In this document: positions 32,140 through 40,968 of the stretch, one piece after another
How positions within the stretch are numbered: position 1 is the first letter of the stretch
How the letters are laid out: the number at the start of each line of letters is the position of its first letter
Assembly: GCA_004379165.1 (NCBI GenBank)
Contig: NKXK01000027.1
Location: 62,001-126,000, forward strand
DNA: 64,000 bases
From: Rhodocyclaceae bacterium
Lineage (GTDB): Bacteria > Pseudomonadota > Gammaproteobacteria > Burkholderiales > Rhodocyclaceae
Direction of reading: 5' to 3'
Notes under the pieces: generated by a model
Seen by the model: the letters and a program-made list of their open reading frames with translations, nothing else
Databases searched by the model: none
Told to the model about the DNA's origin: nothing
Position numbers and translations under genes: made by a program

Positions 32140-32868
32140 TTACAGGTTCAGCATCATCTCGCGCTCACCGGGCAGCGGACCGAAGGGGCGCGATTCGTAA
32201 TGCTTGAAGATGGCTTCGACGACGTCCTTGGGATCGTCGATCAGCTGGATCAGATTCAGGTCTTCCGGATCAATCATCTTCTCGGCAACCAGCCGGTCCT
32301 TGAACCAGTCGATCAGCCCCTTCCAAAAATCGGAGCAGACGAGAATGAGCGGAATCTTGCGCGCCTTGCCGGTCTGGATCAGCGTCAGCGCTTCCATCAA
32401 CTCGTCCAGCGTACCGAAGCCACCGGGCATGACCACATAGGCGCTGGCAAAGCGGACGAACATGTACTTGCGGGCGAAGAAGTGGCGGAAGGTCTGCGAG
32501 ATGTCCTGATACGGATTGGACGCCTGCTCGTGTGGCAACTGGATGTTGAGGCCCACCGACGGTGACTTGCCGAAGAAGGCACCCTTGTTGGCCGCCTCCA
32601 TGATGCCGGGACCACCACCAGAGATGACGGAGAAACCGGAATCGGAAAGTAATCGCGCCGTCTGCTCGGTAAGCATGTAGTAGGGCGAGTCCGGTCGGAC
32701 GCGGGCGCTGCCGAACATGGTGACCGCCGGCTTGATCGCGGCAAGGCGTTCGGTGGCCTCGACGAACTCTGACATAATGCCGAAAATCCGCCAGGATTCG
32801 CGTGCCGTCGCGTTTTTCAACAGCGTTTCGGTCTCCACACCCAGTATCAGTTTGTCGTTTTCCGTCAC
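32140..32868 (-). CDS. LOG-family (TIGR00730) Rossmann-fold protein
   Basis: A 242-residue protein of the LOG family, which includes cytokinin-activating and nucleotide 5'-monophosphate phosphoribohydrolases. The key blocks are AVTMFGSARVRPDSPYY, FSVISGGGPGIMEAANKGAF (the PGGxGTxxE partner Gly-rich loop) and the catalytic VVMPGGFGTLDELMEALTLIQTGK. Other family members cleave the N-glycosidic bond of nucleotides. The start is set at GTG 32868: AAGAGAGG lies 8 bases upstream, and the N-terminal NATARESWRIFGIMSEFVEATERL is conserved in this family. That Shine-Dalgarno site lies within the first codons of polA on the other strand. A later ATG (32774) would remove conserved residues. Confidence 0.88.
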   Translation of the reverse strand: MTENDKLILGVETETLLKNATARESWRIFGIMSEFVEATERLAAIKPAVTMFGSARVRPDSPYYMLTEQTARLLSDSGFSVISGGGPGIMEAANKGAFFGKSPSVGLNIQLPHEQASNPYQDISQTFRHFFARKYMFVRFASAYVVMPGGFGTLDELMEALTLIQTGKARKIPLILVCSDFWKGLIDWFKDRLVAEKMIDPEDLNLIQLIDDPKDVVEAIFKHYESRPFGPLPGEREMMLNL

Positions 32869-32871
32869 GTT

Positions 32872-35589
32872 ATGCCTCTCTTGTTGTTGGTGGACGGTTC
32901 GTCCTATCTCTATCGCGCCTTCCATGCCCTGCCCGACCTGCGCAACAAGACCGGCGAGCCGACGGGCGCGCTGTATGGCGTGCTGAACATGCTACGTCGT
33001 CTGGAAAGCGACTACAAGGCCGATTACAAGGCTGTGGTCTTTGACGCCAAGGGCAAGACTTTCCGCGACGAGTGGTATCCGGAATACAAGGCGCACCGGC
33101 CGCCGATGCCCGACGACCTGCGCACCCAGATCGAGCCGATCAATGCCGCCATCCGCGCCGCCGGCTGGCCGGTGCTGACCATCGACGGTGTCGAGGCCGA
33201 CGACGTGATCGGCACGCTGGCGACGCAGGCCGCCGCCGACGGCATCGATACGCTGATTTCGACCGGCGACAAGGATCTGACCCAGCTGGTCGGCCCGCAT
33301 GTCCGCTGGTTCAACACCATGAGCAACGAAATGCTCGACGAAGCGGGCGTCGAGGCCAAGTTCGGCGTGCCACCGTCGCGCATCGTCGATTATCTGGCGC
33401 TGGTCGGCGATACCGTGGATGGCGTACCCGGGGTCGCCAAATGCGGCCCCAAAACCGCCGTCAAATGGCTGACCCAGTACGGTTCGCTGGATGCCGTCGC
33501 CGCCAATGCCGACAAGATCACCGGTGTGGTCGGACAGAACCTGCGCGACCACCTCGATTTCCTGCCGCTCGGCAAAAAGCTGGTGACTGTGGTTTGCGAC
33601 CTGCCGGACCTGCCAGCCCCCAGCGAACTGACTGCCACGGCACCGGACCTCGACACACTGCGCGAGCATTACCGCCGCTATCAGTTCCGCTCCTGGTTGT
33701 CCGAAATCGACGGCCAGGAGGCGGCTGCCGGCATCCCCGCGCAAACAGTCGGCAAGCCCGATGTCGCCCCGCGCGAGAAGATTGCTGTCAATTACGAAAC
33801 CGTCTTCACCTGGGCACAATTCGATGCCTGGCTGGCGAAAATTGAAGCTACCGAACTGACGGCACTGGATACCGAAACCACCAGCCTTGATGCTTTCGAA
33901 GCACGCATCGTCGGCATTTCGCTCGCAGTAACCGCCGGCGAAGCCTGCTACATACCGCTCGCCCATACCGCCCCCGGCGTTGCCGATCAGTTGCCACGCG
34001 ACGAGGTGCTGGCACGGCTGACCCCATGGCTGACCGCGGTGAACCGGAAAAAGGTGCTGCAAAACGCCAAGTACGACCAGCATGTCTTCGCCAACCACGG
34101 CATCGCGCTGGCAGGCATCGCCCAGGACACGATGCTGCAGAGCTACGTCATCGAATCCGACAAGGGCCACGACCTCGGCCAGCTGTGCAAACGCCATCTC
34201 GGCCTCGACACCATCGCTTATGAAGACCTCTGCGGCAAAGGGGCCAAGCAGATCACCTTCGACCAGGTCGATATCGAACGTGCCGCAAACTATGCCGCCG
34301 AAGACGCCGACGTCACCTTGCGGGTACACGAGGTACTGCACCCGCAATTCGCCAGTGCCGCCGGCCTGCGCCGTGTTTATGAGGAGATTGAACTGCCCGC
34401 GCGCCAGGTCATCTGGCAGATGGAACGCACCGGCATCCTGATCGACGGCGACAAGCTGGGGCGCCAGAGCCATGAGATCGGCCAGAAGATCATGGCCCTC
34501 GAAACCCAGGCCCACGAACTCGCCGGCCAGCCTTTCAACCTTGCCTCGCCCAAGCAACTCGGCGAAATCCTCTTTGGCAAGCTCGGCCTGCCGGTGAAGA
34601 AGAAAACCGCCTCCGGCGGCCCGTCGACCGACGAGGAAGTGCTTTCCGAACTGGCCCTCGACTACCCGCTGCCCAAACTCCTGCTCGAACATCGCAGTCT
34701 GGCCAAGCTCAAGGGTACCTACACCGACAAGCTGCCGCGTATGATCAATCCGTCCACAGGCCGCGTCCATACACACTACTCGCAGGCTTCAGTGGTCACC
34801 GGACGTCTCGCCTCAAGCGAACCCAACCTGCAGAACATCCCGGTGCGTACCGACGAGGGCCGCAAGATCCGCACCGCGTTCGTCGCCCCTGCTGGTAGCA
34901 GCATCGTTTCCGCCGACTATTCGCAGATCGAACTGCGCATCATGGCCCACCTCTCCGGCGACGACCGCCTGCTGGAAGCCTTCGCCCATGGCGAGGATGT
35001 ACACCGCGCCACCGCTGCCGAGATTTTCGGTGTCACGCCGCTGGAAGTTGGCCCGGACCAGCGCCGCGTCGCCAAAAGCATCAACTTCGGCCTGATCTAC
35101 GGCATGAGCGCCTTCGGCCTCGCCCGCCAGCTCGGACTGGAACGCAGCGCAGCACAGACCTACATCGACCGCTACTTCGCGCGCTACCCCGGCGTTGCCC
35201 GCTACATGGAAGCGGCCCGTGCCACCGTGCGCGAGCACGGCTACGTCGAAACCGTTTTCGGACGGCGCCTGTGGCTACCAGAAATCCACGCCAGCAACGC
35301 CAACCGCCGCCAGGCAGCCGAGCGGGCGGCGATCAATGCTCCGATGCAAGGCACCGCGGCCGACCTGATCAAGCTGGCGATGGTTGCCGTGCAGAAGTGG
35401 CTGGATGCATCAGCCATGAAGACGAAACTGGTCCTGCAGGTGCACGATGAACTGGTGCTGGAGGTGCCCGATGACGAACTGGCCGAGGTACGCATTCAGC
35501 TACCGCGCCTGATGACGCAGGTCGCCAAACTCAAGGTGCCGCTGGTGGTGGAGGTCGGGGTGGGTGAGAACTGGGAAGCGGCGCACTGA
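32872..35589 (+). CDS. polA: PolA, DNA polymerase I
   Basis: A 905-residue DNA polymerase I with all three parts. The 5'-nuclease domain begins LLLVDGSSYLYRAFHALPD and has DKDLTQLV. The 3'-5' exonuclease has its motif LDTETTSLDAFEARIVGIS near residue 332 with the metal-binding Asp and Glu. The polymerase domain shows motif A SADYSQIELRIMAHLSGD (about 680), the O-helix RRVAKSINFGLIYGMSAFG, and motif C QVHDELVLEVP (about 856). It fills gaps after Okazaki-fragment processing and repair. ATG 32872 lies 3 bases from the divergent GTG of the LOG gene and has no clear Shine-Dalgarno sequence, because the upstream bases code for the LOG protein. Confidence 0.95.
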   Translation: MPLLLLVDGSSYLYRAFHALPDLRNKTGEPTGALYGVLNMLRRLESDYKADYKAVVFDAKGKTFRDEWYPEYKAHRPPMPDDLRTQIEPINAAIRAAGWPVLTIDGVEADDVIGTLATQAAADGIDTLISTGDKDLTQLVGPHVRWFNTMSNEMLDEAGVEAKFGVPPSRIVDYLALVGDTVDGVPGVAKCGPKTAVKWLTQYGSLDAVAANADKITGVVGQNLRDHLDFLPLGKKLVTVVCDLPDLPAPSELTATAPDLDTLREHYRRYQFRSWLSEIDGQEAAAGIPAQTVGKPDVAPREKIAVNYETVFTWAQFDAWLAKIEATELTALDTETTSLDAFEARIVGISLAVTAGEACYIPLAHTAPGVADQLPRDEVLARLTPWLTAVNRKKVLQNAKYDQHVFANHGIALAGIAQDTMLQSYVIESDKGHDLGQLCKRHLGLDTIAYEDLCGKGAKQITFDQVDIERAANYAAEDADVTLRVHEVLHPQFASAAGLRRVYEEIELPARQVIWQMERTGILIDGDKLGRQSHEIGQKIMALETQAHELAGQPFNLASPKQLGEILFGKLGLPVKKKTASGGPSTDEEVLSELALDYPLPKLLLEHRSLAKLKGTYTDKLPRMINPSTGRVHTHYSQASVVTGRLASSEPNLQNIPVRTDEGRKIRTAFVAPAGSSIVSADYSQIELRIMAHLSGDDRLLEAFAHGEDVHRATAAEIFGVTPLEVGPDQRRVAKSINFGLIYGMSAFGLARQLGLERSAAQTYIDRYFARYPGVARYMEAARATVREHGYVETVFGRRLWLPEIHASNANRRQAAERAAINAPMQGTAADLIKLAMVAVQKWLDASAMKTKLVLQVHDELVLEVPDDELAEVRIQLPRLMTQVAKLKVPLVVEVGVGENWEAAH

Positions 35590-35596
35590 CCGCTGC

Positions 35597-36625
35597 TCAG
35601 CCCAGTGACGTTACCAGATCGATGAATGCAACTTCCGCCTCATCGACCGAGATATCCGAAACATCTCGCGAGGGCTTTCGCAGCAGCCGGTGAGCTACTC
35701 CCCAGGGGTGCCAACGCTCAGCCGGCGAGTTGCCGAAGAAGCAAACCACGGGTTTGCCCAAACCAGAAGCGACATGCATCGCGCCACCATCAGACAACAC
35801 GGCGGCATCACATAGCGACAAGCCCGCAATCAACTCGGACAGATGGTGGGTATTCACCGGCGCCACTGGCAAATCAACCATTGCAGCGAGCAGTTTTGCT
35901 GCCTTGCCATCATCCCCGGGGTGGAAAGGATTGTTTTCATCTCCGGGCGACCAGAAGACAAGAAAACGAGCACCTGTTCGAGCGTGCAGGCGGTGCGCAA
36001 GTTCGGCGAACCGCTCGACAGGCCAGCGCTGCTTTTCCTTTCGGGCACTGATATGAAGGGCAACGAGCGGCCCCTTTCCGTCACGCACCGCATCCGGCAG
36101 TGCTAGCCTGAGTTGCTCCGCAAGAGAGGAATCAGGAACCACGGTCAACTTCGGGATATCGCCGGAAATACCTAGCGGCTGCAAAAGCCGGAACATGTCT
36201 TCGGTTTCGTGGAGATTCACGCCGGGTGCATGTGCAACTGGACAGTCAATACTGGTCGAACTCGCTGCTTCGCTGACGAACCCGACGATATGCGCTGGCT
36301 TGGTGGTCCTCGCCAGTTTGAGGGCACGCGCTGCAAAGCCGCTGGTTGCCAGAATGACGTAGTCGAATCGCATGCGACGCAGTTGCCAGAGCAACTTCGC
36401 TCGACGCCAGTAAGCACCGAGCACGGTCTCACCGTCGGCATGCTTGCCCTTGGTGTAAGCAAAGATCGCATCGAGATGTGGATTGCCCTGAATCGCCGGC
36501 GCATTGTAACTATTCACCAGTGCTGCAATGTAGGCCTCTGGATACTGGCGACGGGTTGCCTCGAACAAGGGTGTCGTGCAGATCAGGTCGCCGATGTTGT
36601 CGCGGCGGATGATGAGGACTTTCAT
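35597..36625 (-). CDS. GT9 heptosyltransferase-family glycosyltransferase
   Basis: A 342-residue GT9 enzyme. It begins KVLIIRRDNIGDLICTTPLFEATRRQYP, the acceptor side of heptosyltransferases, and has a C-terminal donor region with LSLCDAAVLSDGGAMHVASGLGKPVVCFFGNSPAERWHPWG. ALHISARKEKQRWPVERFAELAHRL is the central block. It probably adds a heptose or a related sugar in LPS core or capsule synthesis, in the cytoplasm. It is the last gene of the minus-strand envelope cluster and overlaps the O-antigen ligase-like gene by 4 bases. It lies tail-to-tail with polA 7 bases away. Base composition is slightly more AT-rich than in the neighbouring housekeeping genes. Confidence 0.85.
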   Translation of the reverse strand: MKVLIIRRDNIGDLICTTPLFEATRRQYPEAYIAALVNSYNAPAIQGNPHLDAIFAYTKGKHADGETVLGAYWRRAKLLWQLRRMRFDYVILATSGFAARALKLARTTKPAHIVGFVSEAASSTSIDCPVAHAPGVNLHETEDMFRLLQPLGISGDIPKLTVVPDSSLAEQLRLALPDAVRDGKGPLVALHISARKEKQRWPVERFAELAHRLHARTGARFLVFWSPGDENNPFHPGDDGKAAKLLAAMVDLPVAPVNTHHLSELIAGLSLCDAAVLSDGGAMHVASGLGKPVVCFFGNSPAERWHPWGVAHRLLRKPSRDVSDISVDEAEVAFIDLVTSLG

Positions 36626-37959
36626 GCTTTCACCGGTTTTTCTGGCAAGGAAACGAGGATGGCCAGCATCATGAAAAACACCATCAACATGTGATCCCGA
36701 TTGATGGTATCCAGCAACATACGCCCCAGAAAACCACCGGCAACGAACGCTACGATCAAGCCTGATGGATCCTGTCGGTCGAAATAGCGCCGCAGAGCGT
36801 TCAAAATGATCGAACCGATCATTCCCAGCCAGAGCACCAGCCCTGGCACGCCAGTACCTACCGACCAGTCGATGATCCCGCTATGCGCATGACCGACGCG
36901 TGTTTCCTGAGTCTTGCGTAGCGCATGTCCGAAAGCATTCCTGCCGTAACCCACACCCATAGGATAATCAGCAAGCAAATCGATCCCAGCCCGAATCCAG
37001 GAAATACGCAAATACGCCGACGCTTCAACCGGTTGCCCGGAAGCCAGTTTCGGAAGCGGACGATGATCCGGGTCGAGCCAAGCATCATGCGATTTGATGT
37101 TCCAGGCGATCACCGCAGTCTCCTTGAAGCTTGCCCAGCGCGGATCCAGTTTCAGGCTACCCCAGGCCATGAGACTGGCCAAGATAGAGGCAACCAGAAA
37201 AAGCCCAAAGGTTCTCGCGAGCCCAATTTTTCGGCGTTCCTTCCAAGCAACAAGCACACCTAAAGAGACCAGCAGCATGATTGAGCCGATAATGCCATTG
37301 CGCGCGCCAAAAGCCAGGTTGGATAGCAGCAACAAGAAGGCCCCCGAAACTACGAGCAACAAGGATAAATTCGTTACTTGCTGCCGATATCGCCAGCGAC
37401 TGAGCAAATCCACCGCCAGAATGGCGAGGGCAATGTTGTTCCAGTAACTTATCTCGAGTTTGCCGGCGGTCCATCGGGTTTTTGACTGAGGAAACGCCCC
37501 AGTGGAAAGAAAATCAGGGAAGGTCGAAGCCAGACAAAATCCCGCCTGCGCCAAGAAAACCAGCACAACCATCCCCATAACTCGCTCTTGAGACAAGCCC
37601 GAGGCACGTGCGTAAATCACGAAAAACCACCCAATCAGTGCAGCAAACAGTGCCGGCACCCATTGATTGGTGATTTCCTTAAAGGCCCAGCGACTTTCCT
37701 CAGAGAAAAATCCGGCCTGAAGAACGATCCAGATAGTAATGAAGGTGAGCCAGCCAGCCAAATGGAGCATGCTGGAACTGGAATCTGCACGAAGAGGGCG
37801 CATGGGACGCCACAGAACCAATATCAACCCCAGCGCCAGCAGCGTCACCCCGTGCCGCAAGGCGATCGTTCCGGGAATCGGCAAGACGAACAGCAACAGC
37901 ATCACCGCCAGACCGAATAAACGCAACATTAGAGGCATCTCAACAAACTTGCCACCCAT
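36622..37959 (-). CDS. O-antigen ligase/polymerase-family membrane protein
   Basis: A 445-residue membrane protein with about ten to twelve hydrophobic segments, the Wzy/WaaL layout. A large central periplasmic loop contains KLDPRWASFKETAVIAWNIKSHDAWLDPDHRPLPKLASGQPVEASAYLR, then GVGYGRNAFGHALRKTQETRVGHAHSGIIDWSVGTGVPGLVLW, which carries the conserved His and Gly residues of O-antigen ligases (H in GHAHSG). It would move undecaprenyl-linked glycan to lipid A-core in the periplasm, or polymerise a glycan. The frame starts at 37959 after an ACCGGAAAA site; a second ATG at 37938 is possible. It overlaps the SGNH gene upstream and the GT9 gene downstream. Lower GC suggests transfer. Confidence 0.85.
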   Translation of the reverse strand: MGGKFVEMPLMLRLFGLAVMLLLFVLPIPGTIALRHGVTLLALGLILVLWRPMRPLRADSSSSMLHLAGWLTFITIWIVLQAGFFSEESRWAFKEITNQWVPALFAALIGWFFVIYARASGLSQERVMGMVVLVFLAQAGFCLASTFPDFLSTGAFPQSKTRWTAGKLEISYWNNIALAILAVDLLSRWRYRQQVTNLSLLLVVSGAFLLLLSNLAFGARNGIIGSIMLLVSLGVLVAWKERRKIGLARTFGLFLVASILASLMAWGSLKLDPRWASFKETAVIAWNIKSHDAWLDPDHRPLPKLASGQPVEASAYLRISWIRAGIDLLADYPMGVGYGRNAFGHALRKTQETRVGHAHSGIIDWSVGTGVPGLVLWLGMIGSIILNALRRYFDRQDPSGLIVAFVAGGFLGRMLLDTINRDHMLMVFFMMLAILVSLPEKPVKA

Positions 37960-38660
37960 AGTTTTCCGGTAGCTGGATGTGACAAATGATGATCATCTGG
38001 TTCGGCCAGATAACACTGGGCAACAAGACGGGTTTCGGGATCCAACGTTTCCGCGGTCAGATCAAAGTAGCGCACGTCATGTGCATACGCAAACTCAGCC
38101 AAACAAGCGTTATAGGCCAACACTAGCTGCGTTCGCTGCATCTGCGTCGCAGCAATGCTGCGTCGAAGTTCATTTTCCTGAACTGCGGCGTACTGATCGG
38201 CAATCGTTAGCAAACTCGCGCCCGCAACAATCACTTTTCGGGCAGCCCCCCCCTTGGACCTCACTTGCTGGAGCAGACGCTCAAGTCCGGCGAAGCAACG
38301 ATCGAAGAATGCCTCCGGGGGCAAACCGGTGCTTGCCGACTTTTGCCACAGTGCATAACTGCAATCCACTTCACCGAGCATGATTAGCACGACATCGAAG
38401 TCGCGATACCGCTTCAATGCGCGATCGAAGCGCTGCCAGGCCATGGTCGCTGACTGGTCGTTATTCAAGCCGTAGGCGGTTGCACCAGCCACAATCTCGC
38501 AATTCAGGAGATGTGGCACCAGATAACCTTGGTCGAAACAATACTCATAGACGCCACAGTGCGAGTCACCAAGGACCAATATACGGCGCCCGCCATGAAT
38601 GCGATTCTGGAGTCGTCGCCATGCCTTGTGCAGCGACTTTTTATAGCGTCCCGGCTTCAT
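37929..38660 (-). CDS. SGNH/GDSL-like hydrolase in the LPS cluster
   Basis: A 243-residue protein with the SGNH signature. Block I is RRILVLGDSHCGVYEY (catalytic Ser in GDSH), block III-like LIMLGEVDCSYALW carries the conserved Gly and an acidic/oxyanion residue, and block V is EPDDHHLSHPATGK with the Asp-x-x-His pair. No signal peptide is visible, and the N-terminus is strongly basic (KKSLHKAWRRLQNRIHGGRR). Such proteins are often polysaccharide O-acetyl esterases or transferases. Its place between an O-antigen ligase and a heptosyltransferase, with overlaps on both sides, suggests a role in glycan modification, but the substrate is unknown. Confidence 0.7.
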   Translation of the reverse strand: MKPGRYKKSLHKAWRRLQNRIHGGRRILVLGDSHCGVYEYCFDQGYLVPHLLNCEIVAGATAYGLNNDQSATMAWQRFDRALKRYRDFDVVLIMLGEVDCSYALWQKSASTGLPPEAFFDRCFAGLERLLQQVRSKGGAARKVIVAGASLLTIADQYAAVQENELRRSIAATQMQRTQLVLAYNACLAEFAYAHDVRYFDLTAETLDPETRLVAQCYLAEPDDHHLSHPATGKLWVASLLRCL

Positions 38661-39778
38661 CGTCGAACAAGCGCCTTAACAGCCTCTGCCAGCGCAATGA
38701 CTGGCGCATTCACGATACACACCCGCGTTCCCATACGGCACTGGTAGGGCGCATCGAAAGCATGAGAACACGGCGCACAGGGCTCGGAGCTGCGAATCAC
38801 GAAGGCATCCGGTCCAAGCGGCCGCTGGTCGTCGGCATCGGCCGGCCCCATGAAATCGACGACCGGAACGCCGACAGCATCGGCGAGGTAGGTTGCCCCC
38901 GAGTCGACGCCAACGAAACATTCCAGCCTCATCAGCACGGCAGGCAGTTGCGACAGGGTGAACAGCCCGGTCGTGTCGAGAATGCGTGACAGCGGTAACT
39001 GGCGCAGTAGTTCCTGGGCCGTCTCGCGATCAGCGGATGTTCCAATTAAGATCAGCCTAACGCCCGGGATTGCCAGCAGGTCACGCGCCATAACCAGCCA
39101 TTGCTCGGCCGCAAGGGCTTTCATCCGGTTTCCTGCGCCTAGTCCAAGCCCAACAAGCGGTTCACCAGCCGTCTTCTGCGGCAGAATCTGATCGAGACTT
39201 TGCGGCACATCGGCAACAGAGACTTCGCTGGCCGTCGCCAGGAGGTCATCATCAACGGGCAGTCCCAGCCCGCCCAGACTGCGCAAGGCCGTTTCTCGGA
39301 AGAGGCGCCCGGCAAGATGAGGCTCGCCGTGACTGAGAAAGGGCCATGCCAGCCGCGTACTGCCCTGGCGTCGATCCGGCAGGACCGATATCCGCGTCGG
39401 CACGCCCGCCCAGAAGGGCACGAGATAGGTACTCAGATTGGGGCTGAGCACGATGACGGCATCGAAACCGCCGCCCAGCAGGCTATAGAGCCAGCGTTTT
39501 CCCGCCCAGGCGCGAAACCCGCCCTCGGGCAGCGCCACGATGCGGTCGATGCTCTGCAAGCCGCGGGCCAGCGGCAGGTTAACCGGGTGTAACAGGGCGA
39601 CGATTTCGGCGTCTGGACGATGCTGGCGCAAGGCGCGAAATACCGGCGTCGTGGCAACGAAGTCGCCAATTTTCGCCGTCTGGATCACCAGGATGCGGCG
39701 CTGCGCCGACCGCCCACGCAAAGCCGCACGAAACCAGAGAAGCGGCGCAGCCAGCCAGGTCAGCAGCAGGTAAATCAT
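38657..39778 (-). CDS. GT9 heptosyltransferase-family glycosyltransferase
   Basis: A 373-residue GT9 enzyme with an N-terminal hydrophobic segment (LLLTWLAAPLLWFRAALRG) and the family acceptor motif RRILVIQTAKIGDFVATTPVFRALRQHRPDAEIVALLHPVNLPLA. The donor-binding C-terminal part reads AVLMRLECFVGVDSGATYLADAVGVPVVDFMGPADADDQRPLGPDA, and a Cys-rich SSEPCAPCSHAFDAPYQCRMGTRVC segment is typical of several LPS heptosyltransferases. The N-terminal segment may tether it to the inner membrane. It is in a series with overlapping ends (4 bases each side), so it belongs to the same polycistronic LPS core operon. Confidence 0.85.
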   Translation of the reverse strand: MIYLLLTWLAAPLLWFRAALRGRSAQRRILVIQTAKIGDFVATTPVFRALRQHRPDAEIVALLHPVNLPLARGLQSIDRIVALPEGGFRAWAGKRWLYSLLGGGFDAVIVLSPNLSTYLVPFWAGVPTRISVLPDRRQGSTRLAWPFLSHGEPHLAGRLFRETALRSLGGLGLPVDDDLLATASEVSVADVPQSLDQILPQKTAGEPLVGLGLGAGNRMKALAAEQWLVMARDLLAIPGVRLILIGTSADRETAQELLRQLPLSRILDTTGLFTLSQLPAVLMRLECFVGVDSGATYLADAVGVPVVDFMGPADADDQRPLGPDAFVIRSSEPCAPCSHAFDAPYQCRMGTRVCIVNAPVIALAEAVKALVRR

Positions 39779-40968
39779 GCCAGCGCCTCGTTGAGCACGG
39801 CCGTCACGCCGGCGACATAGGCCTCGATGGAGAAACCGTCGGCTACCCGCGCCCGCCCGGCGGCGCCCATGCGCGCCCGCAGCGGTGCATCACCGAGCAG
39901 TCGACGCAGCGCTGCGGTCAACGCGGCAATGTCGCCAAAAGCGTAAAGCAGGCCGGTTTCCTCATGAACGATCAGTTCGCGCGTCCCGGTCACATCCGAG
40001 CCGACCACCGGTTTGCCGGCGAGCATGGCTTCGAGCACCACACGCGGCAGCCCTTCCTTGCTCGAGCACAGCACGCACACATCCATCGCCTGCACCCAGG
40101 CGAGCGGCTGCGCCTGAAAGCCAACGAAATGCACCTGCCCGCCCAATCCCAGCCTGTCGCTGATCGCTTCCAGCTCCATTTTTTGTGGCCCTTCGCCGAG
40201 AATCACGCAATCGGCGACGATGCCTTCGTGCCGCAGCCCGGCCAGCGCCTGCAGCAGATGCGGAATACCCTTGCGGGCGGTCAATTGGCCGACCGTTCCG
40301 ATCAGCGGACGACCGGACCTCGGGAAATCCACGACCGGCGGCAGCACCGCCTGCACATCGATCGCGTTATGCACCACCCGCAAACGCCTGGGCTGAACCT
40401 TCCCGACTGCAAGCACATCGGCCACGCCCTGCGACACGCAGATCACGCTCGCCGCCACACGATTGATTAACGCCACATCGTCCGCGTGCAGCGTCGGCTC
40501 GATCCGGCAGTGTTGCACCACCGGCACCCCGGCCGCCTCCCCCGCCAGAAAACCCTCCAGATTCGAGGCCGGCTGGTTGTTCATGTAGAGCAGGTCAAAA
40601 CCGCCGTCGACCAGCAACTGCCGGAGCGCTTCGGCACGCGGCCGGACGCGCCAGCGCATCTCAATCGCCCGCACCGCTGCCCGTTTGAGACGCGATGACC
40701 ACGCCAGCGCGCCACGCGTCAGTTCCTTGGCCAGTTTCGCCCACAGTGGCTGGCCGGTCGTCGGCAGTATGACCAGCGGAATGCCGATGGCCGCCAGTTC
40801 CTCTGAGAGCAGCCGGCCGTCCTGACCGCGCCGGTAGTCCTTGTAGAAGCAGCAGGTCACGGCAAAGCGCTGGCGGTCGAGACGCTTGAGCAACTCGATC
40901 ATGCTGTTGGTGCCGCCGCCCCACTCGTTGCCGGTGTCGAGCAGCAGGATTTTCTTCACCGCACTCAT
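39775..40968 (-). CDS. GT4-family glycosyltransferase
   Basis: A 397-residue GT-B glycosyltransferase. The N-terminus VKKILLLDTGNEWGGGTNSMIELLKRLDRQRFAVTCCFY is an acceptor Rossmann fold; the donor half has GTVGQLTARKGIPHLLQAL, DVCVLCSSKEGLPRVVLEAMLAGKPVVGSDVTG with the conserved EGLPRVVLEA catalytic/binding block, and VADGFSIEAYVAGV at the end. It transfers a sugar from a nucleotide donor during LPS core or O-chain assembly. Both ends overlap the neighbours by 4 bases. The linkage it makes cannot be deduced. Confidence 0.87.
   Translation of the reverse strand: MSAVKKILLLDTGNEWGGGTNSMIELLKRLDRQRFAVTCCFYKDYRRGQDGRLLSEELAAIGIPLVILPTTGQPLWAKLAKELTRGALAWSSRLKRAAVRAIEMRWRVRPRAEALRQLLVDGGFDLLYMNNQPASNLEGFLAGEAAGVPVVQHCRIEPTLHADDVALINRVAASVICVSQGVADVLAVGKVQPRRLRVVHNAIDVQAVLPPVVDFPRSGRPLIGTVGQLTARKGIPHLLQALAGLRHEGIVADCVILGEGPQKMELEAISDRLGLGGQVHFVGFQAQPLAWVQAMDVCVLCSSKEGLPRVVLEAMLAGKPVVGSDVTGTRELIVHEETGLLYAFGDIAALTAALRRLLGDAPLRARMGAAGRARVADGFSIEAYVAGVTAVLNEALA

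Noticed and set aside
34030-34064. Repeat-like CCGCGGTGAACCGGAAAAAGG in polA
   Set aside because: It resembles the arm only in part, codes for a plausible PolA sequence, and lacks the TGACCGCAG core and the loop.
32992-34776. 594-residue open frame on the minus strand opposite polA
   Set aside because: It is fully inside polA, in the frame antisense to its codons, and shows no domain motif. High-GC genes often give such frames.
39909-39943. Repeat-like CTGCGGTCAACGCGG in a GT4 gene
   Set aside because: The arm matches, but the following bases do not continue the repeat, and the coded FGDIAALTAAL is a usual GT4 sequence.
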